Shown: one piece after another, positions 19,946-27,867 of the stretch | Layout of the letters: every line of letters begins with the position of its first letter | Numbering within the stretch: the stretch's first letter is position 1 | NCBI RefSeq assembly: GCF_010977575.1 | Contig: NZ_CP048812.1 | Location: 2,790,001 to 2,854,000, forward strand | Source: Halomonas socia | GTDB taxonomy: Bacteria > Pseudomonadota > Gammaproteobacteria > Pseudomonadales > Halomonadaceae | Reading direction: 5' to 3' | DNA length: 64,000 nucleotides | The notes under the pieces: generated by a model | Told to the model about the DNA's origin: nothing | Database searches by the model: none | Seen by the model: only the letters and a program-made list of their open reading frames with translations | Translations under genes and position numbers: made by a program

Positions 19946-21244
19946 TCAGTGCAGCTTCATCTTGGGCTTGAGGAAGCGGTTGATGCCATCGACCACGATG
20001 GTCATGCCGGTCTTCACTGCGCCGTGGATAGCGAACTGGTGCATGCGGTACAGCGAGGCGTAGAAGAACTTGGCGATACGCCCCTCGAGGAACAGGCTGC
20101 GCGCCGAGGCGCCGCGCATCAGGCTGCCCACCGCGTCGAAGTGGGCCAGTGAGATCAGCGAGCCGCGGTCGCGGAACACGAACGGCTTGAGCGGCTTGTC
20201 ATCGAGGGTCGCCAGCAGGTTGCGGTAGAGCCGCGAGGCCTGCTGGTGGGCGGCCTGGGCTCGCGGCGGCACCGGCTTGCCGTCGGCCTGGGGGCAGCTG
20301 GCGCAGTCGCCGAAGGCGAAGATGCGCGGGTCGTCGACGCTCTGCAGCTCGGGATTGACCTTGATCTGGTGGTTGCGCTCGGTGGCCAGGCCCAGCTCGG
20401 AGAGAAACGGCGGCGCCTTGATGCCCGCCGCCCACACGCTGAGATCGGTCTCGATGCGCGTGCCGTCGGCGGTGATGAAGCCCTCGCCGTCGGCCTGGGT
20501 GACGCGGGTCTCGACGTGGATATTGACGCCGAGCTTCTCCAGCTCACGGTGGACCGCCTTGGTGATGCGCTCGGGCAGTGCCGGCAGGATGCTCGGCGCG
20601 GCCTCGATCAGATGCACGTCGAGCTGGCCGCTATCCATGTTGGTAAAGCCGTAGCTGTGCAGCATCTTCGAAGCATCGTAGAGCTCGGCGGCGAGCTCCA
20701 CCCCGGTGGCGCCGGCGCCGACGATACCCACCGCCAGCTTGGGATGCAGGCGGCGCTCCGGGTCGCTGTAGCGCAGGAAGGTGTTGAGCATGTCGTGGCG
20801 GAACGCCTCGGCTTGCTTGGGGCTGTCGAGGAAGTGGCAGTGCTCGGCCACGCCAGGCGTGCCGAAGTCGTTGGAGACGCTGCCCAGTGCCAGCACCAGG
20901 TAGTCGTAGTGCAGGCTGCGCGAGGGCAAGACCACACTCTCGTCGTCGTCGAGGATCGGGGCCAGGGTCAGGGTCTGGGCCTCGCGATCCAGGTCGCTGA
21001 GGGTGCCGCGCTGGAACTGGTAGCCGTGGGTCTTGGAGTGACCTTGGTAGGAGACCTCGTCGAGGCCCGAGTCGAGCACGCCGGTGGCGACCTCGTGGAG
21101 CAGCGGTTTCCAGATATGGGTGGGGTTGCGGTCGACGAGCACTACCTCGGCACGCTTGCGCTTGCCGAGCTTGTGTCCGAGCCGGGTGACCAGCTCGAGT
21201 CCGCCTGCGCCGCCGCCGACCACCACGATGCGTGGTAGAGGCAT
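19946..21244 (-). CDS. ndh: type II NADH dehydrogenase (NAD(P)/FAD oxidoreductase)
   Basis: A 432-residue flavoprotein. The FAD-binding GGGAGGLEL is at the N terminus (residues 8-17), and the NADH-binding GIVGAGATGVELAAELY is in the middle. ASCPQADGKPVPPRAQAAHQQ fits the second FAD contact region. It passes electrons from NADH to quinone without proton pumping; the C-terminal amphipathic part probably attaches to the membrane. ATG 21244 was chosen because the Rossmann fold begins at once; a longer frame to 21463 has no homology. Confidence 0.92.
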   Translation of the reverse strand: MPLPRIVVVGGGAGGLELVTRLGHKLGKRKRAEVVLVDRNPTHIWKPLLHEVATGVLDSGLDEVSYQGHSKTHGYQFQRGTLSDLDREAQTLTLAPILDDDESVVLPSRSLHYDYLVLALGSVSNDFGTPGVAEHCHFLDSPKQAEAFRHDMLNTFLRYSDPERRLHPKLAVGIVGAGATGVELAAELYDASKMLHSYGFTNMDSGQLDVHLIEAAPSILPALPERITKAVHRELEKLGVNIHVETRVTQADGEGFITADGTRIETDLSVWAAGIKAPPFLSELGLATERNHQIKVNPELQSVDDPRIFAFGDCASCPQADGKPVPPRAQAAHQQASRLYRNLLATLDDKPLKPFVFRDRGSLISLAHFDAVGSLMRGASARSLFLEGRIAKFFYASLYRMHQFAIHGAVKTGMTIVVDGINRFLKPKMKLH

Positions 21245-21480
21245 GTGAGACTCCAGAAATGATGAAAAGGATGAGCAAATGCATCGCCTGGGTCGGATCA
21301 ACGGCACGCGGGGCGAGGACGCTGCCCGGTAACGGCGATATCTGCGCCTAGCATAGGTCGGTACGGCGCGTTTTCCTATGGGTGATCGCTGATTCAGGGC
21401 ATGTTTTTTCGTAATATTACATGCATAAACCGGATGCTGGCCGTGGGCCGCCGGGCAACTCACTGAAAGGAAACGAAATC

Positions 21481-22188
21481 ATGCATCCGCTGCTGCAAGG
21501 CGTGAAACTGGTGGCCTTCGACCTCGACGGCACCCTGGTCGACTCGGTGCCCGACCTGGCTGTCGCGGTGGACGCCGCCCTGGCCGAACTCGACCTGCCG
21601 CCAGCCGGCGAGACAAAGATTCGTGACTGGGTGGGCAACGGTTCGCTCAAGCTGATGGAGCGGGCGCTGCAGTTCGCAACTCAGGCCAGCGAGGCGCAGG
21701 GGACTGATCGTAGAGGGGGGGCTTTTGTTGAAGTCGATAAAGCGTTACTGGAGAGTGCCCATCAGGCCTTTCTGCACCACTACGGGCTGGCGCCCAATGC
21801 CCGCACCCGGCTCTACCCCGGGGTGCGCGAGGCCCTCGACGGCCTGCACGCGGCCGGTATGCCGCTGGGGCTGGTCACCAACAAGCCGCAGGCCTTTATC
21901 GCGCCGATCCTCGAGGGCTTCGGCCTGGCCGGGCACTTCGCGCTATGCCTGGGCGGCGACGCCCTGCCGCAGAAGAAGCCCGACCCTGCGCCGCTGTTGC
22001 ACCTGGCGCGCCACTTCGCGGTGGCCCCCGGCGACTGCCTGATGGTCGGCGACTCGCGCCACGACATCGAGGCCGGCCGCCGCGCCGGCTTTCGTACCCT
22101 GGCCGTACCCTATGGCTACAACCACGGCGAGCCGGTGGCCGCGAGCCGCCCCGATGGCCTGGTTGAATCGCTTGCGGAACTCGTTTAG
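21481..22188 (+). CDS. gph: phosphoglycolate phosphatase
   Basis: A 235-residue HAD hydrolase. Motif I FDLDGTLVDS carries Asp14 and Asp16; LVTNKPQ (motif II), KKPDP (motif III) and MVGDSRHDIEAG (motif IV) complete the active site. It dephosphorylates 2-phosphoglycolate. ATG 21481 follows GAAAGGAAA; an in-frame ATG at 21421 lacks a site. It comes just before the trp leader, as in several relatives. Confidence 0.93.
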   Translation: MHPLLQGVKLVAFDLDGTLVDSVPDLAVAVDAALAELDLPPAGETKIRDWVGNGSLKLMERALQFATQASEAQGTDRRGGAFVEVDKALLESAHQAFLHHYGLAPNARTRLYPGVREALDGLHAAGMPLGLVTNKPQAFIAPILEGFGLAGHFALCLGGDALPQKKPDPAPLLHLARHFAVAPGDCLMVGDSRHDIEAGRRAGFRTLAVPYGYNHGEPVAASRPDGLVESLAELV

Positions 22189-22248
22189 GGTCTCGAATCA
22201 ACAAGATCGCGCCGCACCGCGGCCGACATCCCACACCATGGACGCACC

Positions 22249-22344
22249 ATGACGCTGGAATCCCGCCTCTCTTACGTGCAGCAACCGGTCGCTTCTTTAG
22301 GCGGCGGGGCGCTGATGCGCGACGTCAAGCGCTGGCGATGGTGA
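22249..22344 (+). CDS. trpL: candidate tryptophan leader peptide
   Basis: A 31-codon frame between gph and trpE ends MRDVKRWRW then TGA, so two of its last three codons are Trp. A shorter version could start at ATG 22315 (nine residues), 4 bases after GGCGGGG. The placement 101 bp before trpE and the terminal Trp codons are what a ribosome-mediated attenuator needs. Calling it a leader peptide is inference. Confidence 0.6.
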   Translation: MTLESRLSYVQQPVASLGGGALMRDVKRWRW

Positions 22345-22352
22345 GTGCCGCG

Positions 22353-22373
22353 CGGGCTCGCTAAGCGGGCTCG
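22353..22373 (+). promoter_or_regulatory. candidate trp attenuator hairpin
   Basis: A 9-bp stem (22353-22361 with 22365-22373, two G-U pairs) with a TAA loop begins 9 bases after the leader stop codon. No U-run follows, so if this is the attenuator it does not look like a classical intrinsic terminator. Confidence 0.4.
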
Positions 22374-22445
22374 ACCTTCCGAATCGCTCCCGAATCGGGC
22401 CACCCCAGGCCCCGCATTGACGAACACTGTGAGGACACGCCGGGC

Positions 22446-23945
22446 ATGATGACTTCCGCGCGCTTCAATGAGCTGGCCGAGGCCGGCTACAACCGTATTC
22501 CGGTGACCCGCGAGGTGCTCGCCGACCTGGATACGCCGCTTTCCACCTACCTCAAGCTGGCCGATGCGCCCTGGACCTTCCTGCTCGAGTCGGTGCAGGG
22601 CGGCGAGAAGTGGGGCCGCTACTCGATCATCGGCCTGCCGTGCCAGGCGCGCATCGAGGTGCGCGGCTTCACGGTGCGCCACCTCATCGACGGCGCCGAG
22701 GTGGAGCGCCACGAGGTCGAGGACCCGCTGGCCTGGATCGAGGACTTCCAGGCGCGCTTCAAGGTACCACGCCTCGACGACCAGCCGCGCTTCGACGGCG
22801 GCCTGGTCGGCTACTTCGGCTACGACACCATTCGCTACGTCGAGCCGCGGCTGCGCAGCGAAGCCGCCGCCAACAAGCCCGACCCGATCGGCGTGCCCGA
22901 CATCCTGCTGATGGTCTGCGATGAGCTGGTGGTGTTCGACAACCTATCCGGGCGCCTGACGCTGTGGACCCACGCCGACCCCGCCGAGGTGGAGGCCTAC
23001 CAGCGTGCCCGGGCGCGCCTCGAGCGGCTCGAAGTGCAGCTGCGCAGTGCCACCCTCAACACCGTCAGCCCCGGCACCGGCCGCAGCGCGGTGGAGGAGG
23101 GGCACTTCACCTCCGGCTTCACCGAGGAGGGCTTCAAGGCCGCGGTGGACAAGATCAAGAACTACGTGCTGGCCGGCGACGTGATGCAGTGCGTGCCCTC
23201 CCAGCGCATGTCGATCCCCTACCAGGCGCCGCCGCTCGACCTCTACCGCGCGCTGCGCAGCCTCAACCCATCGCCGTACATGTTCTTCTTCAACCTCGAC
23301 GACCATCACGTGGTGGGCTCCTCACCGGAGATCCTCACCCGCCTGGAGGAGGGCGAAGTCACGGTGCGCCCGATTGCCGGCACCCGGGTGCGCGGCAAGA
23401 CCGAGGAAGAAGACCAGGCGCTGGAGGCCGACCTGCTGGCCGACCCCAAGGAGATCGCCGAGCACCTGATGCTGATCGACCTGGGCCGCAACGACGTGGG
23501 CCGCATCAGCGAGACCGGCTCGGTGGTGGTGACCGACCAGATGGCGGTGGAGCGCTACTCGCATGTGATGCACATCGTCTCCAACGTCACCGGCAAACTG
23601 AAGCCGGGGCTCACCGCGATGGACGCGCTGCGCGCCACCTTCCCCGCCGGCACGCTCTCCGGCGCGCCCAAGATCCGCGCCATGGAGATCATCGACGAGC
23701 TCGAGCCGGTCAAGCGCGGCATCTACTCCGGCGCGGTGGGTTACCTCTCCTGGCACGGCAACCTCGACACCGCGATTGCCATCCGCACCGCGGTGATCAA
23801 GGGCGGCGAGCTGCACGTCCAGGCCGGCGCCGGCGTGGTCGCCGACTCGGTCCCCGAGATGGAGTGGCAGGAGACCCTCAACAAGGGCCGCGCACTGTTC
23901 CGCGCCGTGGCCATGGCCGAGCGCGGGCTCGACAACCTCGAGTAG
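22446..23945 (+). CDS. trpE: anthranilate synthase component I
   Basis: The 499-residue subunit converts chorismate to anthranilate, using ammonia from TrpG. The feedback-binding LLES motif is at residues 46-49. The chorismate-binding core includes [37 protein letters not shown] and [22 protein letters not shown]. Its partner trpG lies 13.4 kb downstream, beyond an accessory block. Confidence 0.97.
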   Translation: MMTSARFNELAEAGYNRIPVTREVLADLDTPLSTYLKLADAPWTFLLESVQGGEKWGRYSIIGLPCQARIEVRGFTVRHLIDGAEVERHEVEDPLAWIEDFQARFKVPRLDDQPRFDGGLVGYFGYDTIRYVEPRLRSEAAANKPDPIGVPDILLMVCDELVVFDNLSGRLTLWTHADPAEVEAYQRARARLERLEVQLRSATLNTVSPGTGRSAVEEGHFTSGFTEEGFKAAVDKIKNYVLAGDVMQCVPSQRMSIPYQAPPLDLYRALRSLNPSPYMFFFNLDDHHVVGSSPEILTRLEEGEVTVRPIAGTRVRGKTEEEDQALEADLLADPKEIAEHLMLIDLGRNDVGRISETGSVVVTDQMAVERYSHVMHIVSNVTGKLKPGLTAMDALRATFPAGTLSGAPKIRAMEIIDELEPVKRGIYSGAVGYLSWHGNLDTAIAIRTAVIKGGELHVQAGAGVVADSVPEMEWQETLNKGRALFRAVAMAERGLDNLE

Positions 23946-23976
23946 CCCGCACCGCTCATTTTCCTAATTGTAATTA

Positions 23977-24030
23977 GGCAACATCTTGCCCGCTAGGCAA
24001 CTTCTTGCTCGCCCTGGGCAAAATTTTGCC
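23977..24030. promoter_or_regulatory. three tandem palindromic sites upstream of hcp
   Basis: Three 14-bp near-palindromes follow the pattern GGCAA-N4-TTGCC: 23977-23990, 23996-24009 (last base changed) and 24017-24030. Centre-to-centre distances are 19 and 21 bp, about two helical turns, so a protein could bind all three on one face. They lie about 100-140 bp upstream of the start expected from the sigma-54-type promoter, which is the usual place for an enhancer-binding protein. Confidence 0.6.
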
Positions 24031-24097
24031 TAATTTTTCTTAGTTTAGGCGTGGCGAAAATATATAACTAATTGAATATATTTAGATATCAGTTTTC

Positions 24098-24113
24098 TGG
24101 CATAAAGACTGCC
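24098..24113 (+). promoter_or_regulatory. sigma-54-type promoter of hcp
   Basis: TGGCATAAAGACTGCC has GG at 24099-24100 and GC at 24111-24112 with exactly 10 bases between, matching the -24/-12 pattern (TGGCAC-N5-TTGC). Transcription would begin near 24123, 38 bp before hcp. T6SS hcp genes in other gammaproteobacteria are known to use sigma-54 with VasH-type activators. Confidence 0.6.
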
Positions 24114-24160
24114 CTATAAGAAGCGTCCGTCGGACGTTTTCAACCAACAGGAGCAGACTC

Positions 24161-24679
24161 ATGCCTACACCTTGCTACATCAGCATCGAAGGCCAGACCC
24201 AGGGCAACATCACCGCCGGCGCCTTCACCCCCGACTCCGTGGGTAACATCTACGTCGAAGGCCACGAAGACGAGATGCTGGTCCAGGAGTTCAAGCACGT
24301 CGTTACCGTGCCCACCGACCCGCAGTCCGGCCAGCCCTCCGGCCAGCGTGCCCACAAGCCGTTCGTGTTCACCGTGGCCCTCAACAAGGCCGTGCCGCTG
24401 ATGTACAACGCCCTGGCCTCCGGTGAAATGCTGCCCAACGTCGAGCTGAAGTGGTACCGCACCTCGGTGGAAGGCAAGCAGGAGCACTTCTTCACCACCA
24501 GCCTGACCGACGCCACCATCGTCGATATCAACCTGCGCATGCCCCACGCCCAGGACTCTGCCAGCTCCGAGTTCACCCAGCTGATGGACGTCTCGCTCTC
24601 CTACCGCAAGATCGACTGGGAGCACACCGTGGCCGGCACCTCAGGCTCTGACGACTGGCGCGCCCCGCTCGAGTCGTAA
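24161..24679 (+). CDS. hcp: type VI secretion tube protein Hcp
   Basis: A 172-residue Hcp-family protein. MPTPCYISIEGQTQGNITAG, the long loop with KHVVTVPTDPQSGQPSGQRAHKP, and DVSLSYRKIDWEH near the C terminus are typical. Hexamers stack into the inner tube of the injection apparatus and can carry effectors. It is an orphan copy: no sheath or baseplate genes lie in the window. A CAGGAG site precedes ATG 24161. Confidence 0.96.
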   Translation: MPTPCYISIEGQTQGNITAGAFTPDSVGNIYVEGHEDEMLVQEFKHVVTVPTDPQSGQPSGQRAHKPFVFTVALNKAVPLMYNALASGEMLPNVELKWYRTSVEGKQEHFFTTSLTDATIVDINLRMPHAQDSASSEFTQLMDVSLSYRKIDWEHTVAGTSGSDDWRAPLES

Positions 24680-24686
24680 GCACCAC

Positions 24687-24782
24687 GGCATGGCGGGGCT
24701 CACACGATGGCTCGCAACCCGGGCCTCGCCATGCCTTGCCGATGTGCTGATGCCAGGGCTCGCTTAGAGTCCTGGCATCAGC
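24687..24782 (+). terminator. two hairpins between hcp and vgrG
   Basis: The first hairpin pairs 24687-24701 with 24721-24735 (12 bp with one G-U pair). The second pairs 24746-24757 with 24771-24782 (12 perfect bp, 13-base loop). Neither has a U-tract. They may reduce read-through from the strongly expressed hcp into vgrG. Confidence 0.5.
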
Positions 24783-24922
24783 ATATGTAAGCGATTGCCC
24801 ATACGCCGTATCAGTGATCGACGACAGTTGCCCCGGGCCGCTTGCGTGCTGCCCGGTGAACGGTAACCTGCCGGGTGGCACGGCGCGCCGGCTGACGCCT
24901 CATCACTCGCCTGGAGGGACCC

Positions 24923-27055
24923 ATGGCCCACGCAACCGGACTGCAGTTCACCCTGGCCCTGGCCAGCGACGACGCCCTCGACCTGGCGGTGATCGACTTC
25001 ACCCTCGAGGAGTCGCTCTCGGCGCCGTTCCGCCTCGCGGTCGAGTTCGCCAGCCGCGACCCCGACCTCAGCCCCGAGGCCTTCCTCGACCGCGAGCTGA
25101 CCCTGACCATCTGGCAGGACGGCGAGCCACTGCGCCGCGTGCACGGCATCGCCGCTGAATTCAGCCGCGGCGACCGCGGCCATCGCCGCACCTTCTACTC
25201 GCTGGTGATCCGCCCGGCGCTGTGGCGCCTCTCGCTGCGCCACAACTCGCGGATCTTCCAGCAGGTCTCGCCGCTGACCATCATCAACACCCTGTGCGAG
25301 GAGCGCGGCATCACCGACGTCGCCTTCGCCGTCACCCGCGAGCCCGAAGAGCGCGAGTACTGCGTGCAGTACCGCGAGACCGACCTGGCCTTTATCCAGC
25401 GCCTGGCTGCCGAAGAGGGCCTGTTCTACTTCCACCAGTTTTTCGAAAAAGGCGAAGACCAGGTTGGCGGTGCCCACCGCCTGGTGTTCGCCGACGACCC
25501 GCAGTTGCTGACCCAACTGGGCGAGCGCAGTTACCACAGCCGCGCCGGCGGCACTCCGCCGACCCGCCATGTGCGCCGGCTCAAGCAGGTCGCCCGGGTC
25601 GCCCCGGCCAGCGCCACCCTCAAGGACTACTCCTTCAAGCAGCCGGCGTATGCCCAACTGCATGAGCATGTGGCCGGGGGGCTCGAGGAACATGCGCAAA
25701 GAGACGACTACGAACACTACGACTACCCCGGGCGCTACAAGCACGACGCCTCCGGCGAGCCCTTCACCCGCATCCGCCTCGACGCGCTGCGTCGCGCCGC
25801 CGCCACCGCCGAGGCCGAGAGCGACCTCCCCGAGCTCGCCCCCGGCAGCCGCTTTACGCTGAGCGACCACGACGCCGACAGCCTCAACCGCGACTGGCAG
25901 GTGGTGCGGGTCATCCACCGCGGCGAACAGCCCCAGGCCCTGGAAGAGGACGGCGTCACCTCTTCCGACGCTGCCGGGATGACGCGTTATTACAACCAGA
26001 TCGTGCTCACCCCCGGCGACGCCGCCTGGCGCCCCGAACCGGACCCCAAGCCCCGCGTCGACGGCCCCCAGGTCGCCTTCGTGGTTGGCCCCGAGGGCGA
26101 AGAGATCCACTGCGACGAACACGGCCGGGTCAAGGTGCAGTTCCCCTGGGACCGCTACGCCGAACCGAACACCGCCGGGGCTAGCGGCGAAGCCGCTGTA
26201 AAAGACGCCAGCTGCTGGATCCGCGTCGCCCAGGGCTGGGCCGGCGGTGGCTACGGCAGCATCGCCATTCCGCGGATCGGCCATGAGATAGTGGTCTCAT
26301 TCCTCGAGGGTGACCCGGATCAACCGCTGATCACCGGGCGCACCTACCATGCGGTGAACACGCCGCCCTACACGCTGCCCGAGCACAAGACGCGCACCGT
26401 AATCCGCACCCAGAGCCATCAGGGGGAGGGCTTCAACGAGCTGCGCTTCGAGGACCAGGCCGACCAGGAGCAGATCTGGCTGCACGCCCAGAAGGACCTG
26501 GAACTGCTCACCAACAACGACCGCACCGAGGCCGTTGGCCACGACAGCTACCTCAGCGTGCGTAACGACCGCATCGGTGAGATCGACAACGACGACCACC
26601 ACAGTGTCCACGGCCAGCGCCACGAGCACACCGAGGGCAGCCAGCACCTGATCGTCCAGGGCACCCTGCACGTCAAGGCCGGCCAGGCCTGGCTCACCGA
26701 GAGCGGCCGCGAACTGCACATCAAGGCCGGCCACAAGGTCGTGCTCGACGCCGGCAGCGAACTCACCCTCAACGCCGGCGGCAGCTTCCTCAAGCTCGAC
26801 GGCGGCGGCGTCACCATCAGCGGCCCGAGCGTCAAGATCAACGCCGGTGGCAGCCCCGGCTCGGGCTCAGGCCAAGCCGCCGAAGCGCCGCTGCTGCCGG
26901 GGCATGCGGTGGCGGAAGCGCATGAGGCGATACCGGCCACCTCGCTGCCCAAGCTCAAGGACTTCCAACTGAGCGAGGCCGCCCTGATACCGCTGTGCGG
27001 CAAGATCAATGACACCCAATGCAGCCGCGAGGACTGTCCATGTCTGGCTGGCTGA
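24923..27055 (+). CDS. vgrG: type VI secretion spike protein VgrG
   Basis: A 710-residue spike protein. The gp27-like part covers about residues 1-370, and the gp5 OB-fold is marked by CDEHGRVKVQFPWDRY and WAGGGYGSIAIPRIGHEIVVSFLEGDPDQPLITGRTYH (about 390-490). A DUF2345/beta-helix region follows to about 640. The tail is an extra 60 residues with four Cys (LCGKINDTQCSREDCPC), likely to bind the adaptor or effector. The next gene starts inside its 3' end. Confidence 0.95.
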   Translation: MAHATGLQFTLALASDDALDLAVIDFTLEESLSAPFRLAVEFASRDPDLSPEAFLDRELTLTIWQDGEPLRRVHGIAAEFSRGDRGHRRTFYSLVIRPALWRLSLRHNSRIFQQVSPLTIINTLCEERGITDVAFAVTREPEEREYCVQYRETDLAFIQRLAAEEGLFYFHQFFEKGEDQVGGAHRLVFADDPQLLTQLGERSYHSRAGGTPPTRHVRRLKQVARVAPASATLKDYSFKQPAYAQLHEHVAGGLEEHAQRDDYEHYDYPGRYKHDASGEPFTRIRLDALRRAAATAEAESDLPELAPGSRFTLSDHDADSLNRDWQVVRVIHRGEQPQALEEDGVTSSDAAGMTRYYNQIVLTPGDAAWRPEPDPKPRVDGPQVAFVVGPEGEEIHCDEHGRVKVQFPWDRYAEPNTAGASGEAAVKDASCWIRVAQGWAGGGYGSIAIPRIGHEIVVSFLEGDPDQPLITGRTYHAVNTPPYTLPEHKTRTVIRTQSHQGEGFNELRFEDQADQEQIWLHAQKDLELLTNNDRTEAVGHDSYLSVRNDRIGEIDNDDHHSVHGQRHEHTEGSQHLIVQGTLHVKAGQAWLTESGRELHIKAGHKVVLDAGSELTLNAGGSFLKLDGGGVTISGPSVKINAGGSPGSGSGQAAEAPLLPGHAVAEAHEAIPATSLPKLKDFQLSEAALIPLCGKINDTQCSREDCPCLAG

Positions 27056-27867
27056 CGCGACTCCCCGAACGCACGCGAGGGACGGGAGAACTGGCCTCCT
27101 GGGTCGACGCTCAGCGGCCCGCCTATCTGGTCCTCGACCAGCGTCGTTACCCCGAGGCCAGCGCTGACCTGCTGGGGAAACCGGGCAAGTACGACTTCGT
27201 CACGCTCTTCGCCACCACACCGTTGGCGCCGCTGATCGACGCCAGCCCCTGGCTCATCGAACTCGAGGTCGGCAGCGAGGCCTGGCAGCACGGCGAGGCG
27301 CTATGCCGCGAGCAGCGCCTGGGCTGGAGCTTCCAGCCGGCGCATAATGCCCGGCTGGACGACCTGGCCGATCATCTGCGCCGCCTGTTCGTGCTTGACG
27401 ACCCCCACGGCGGCCAGTCGCTGATCAATATCCAGGACCCCGCAGCCTGGACGGCGCTGTTGGCGACGCTTCCCGACACGTCGCTGCCAGCGTGGCTTGC
27501 ACCCTTAGGTCGAGTCGTCACACCGGCACCGCAGCGGCGTTGGCTCGCCTGGCACGAGGTGGCTGAAAGTGAGGTTGCGCACGAGATCTTGCCGCTGACC
27601 CGAGGGGGAGAGGCTGCCCTGCGTGCGGCCCCCGGCGCCTGGTGGCTGAGCCGAACCACGGAGACGCCGCTGTACGAACTGCCAGAGGCGTGGCTGGCGC
27701 GGCTCGCACGGTTGAATCGCGCCGGGATAACCCGTGCCGATCACTTGCGACGCCTGCTTGAGATGATCTGCCAGCCCGATGACATCCTCCCCTCGGCGGT
27801 CGAGCAGACGCTTGTCGCGTCGCTTCCCCCGCGTAAGAAAGTCCATGCCTTGGAGAGCCTGACATGA
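27040..27867 (+). CDS. DUF4123 adaptor/chaperone (Tap/TEC family)
   Basis: A 275-residue protein from ATG 27040, behind GCGAGGA and overlapping the vgrG end by 16 bp. The DUF4123 domain spans about residues 20-150 (YLVLDQRRYPEA, TPLAPLIDASPWLIEL). DUF4123 proteins load one particular effector onto VgrG. Its end overlaps the start of the next gene by 4 bp, which pairs it with that effector. Confidence 0.88.
   Translation: MSGWLTRLPERTRGTGELASWVDAQRPAYLVLDQRRYPEASADLLGKPGKYDFVTLFATTPLAPLIDASPWLIELEVGSEAWQHGEALCREQRLGWSFQPAHNARLDDLADHLRRLFVLDDPHGGQSLINIQDPAAWTALLATLPDTSLPAWLAPLGRVVTPAPQRRWLAWHEVAESEVAHEILPLTRGGEAALRAAPGAWWLSRTTETPLYELPEAWLARLARLNRAGITRADHLRRLLEMICQPDDILPSAVEQTLVASLPPRKKVHALESLT

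Noticed and set aside
23977-24030. Possible short CRISPR-like repeats before hcp
   Set aside because: Only three 14-bp palindromes with 5-7 bp between them; no spacers of CRISPR size. Better explained as operator sites.
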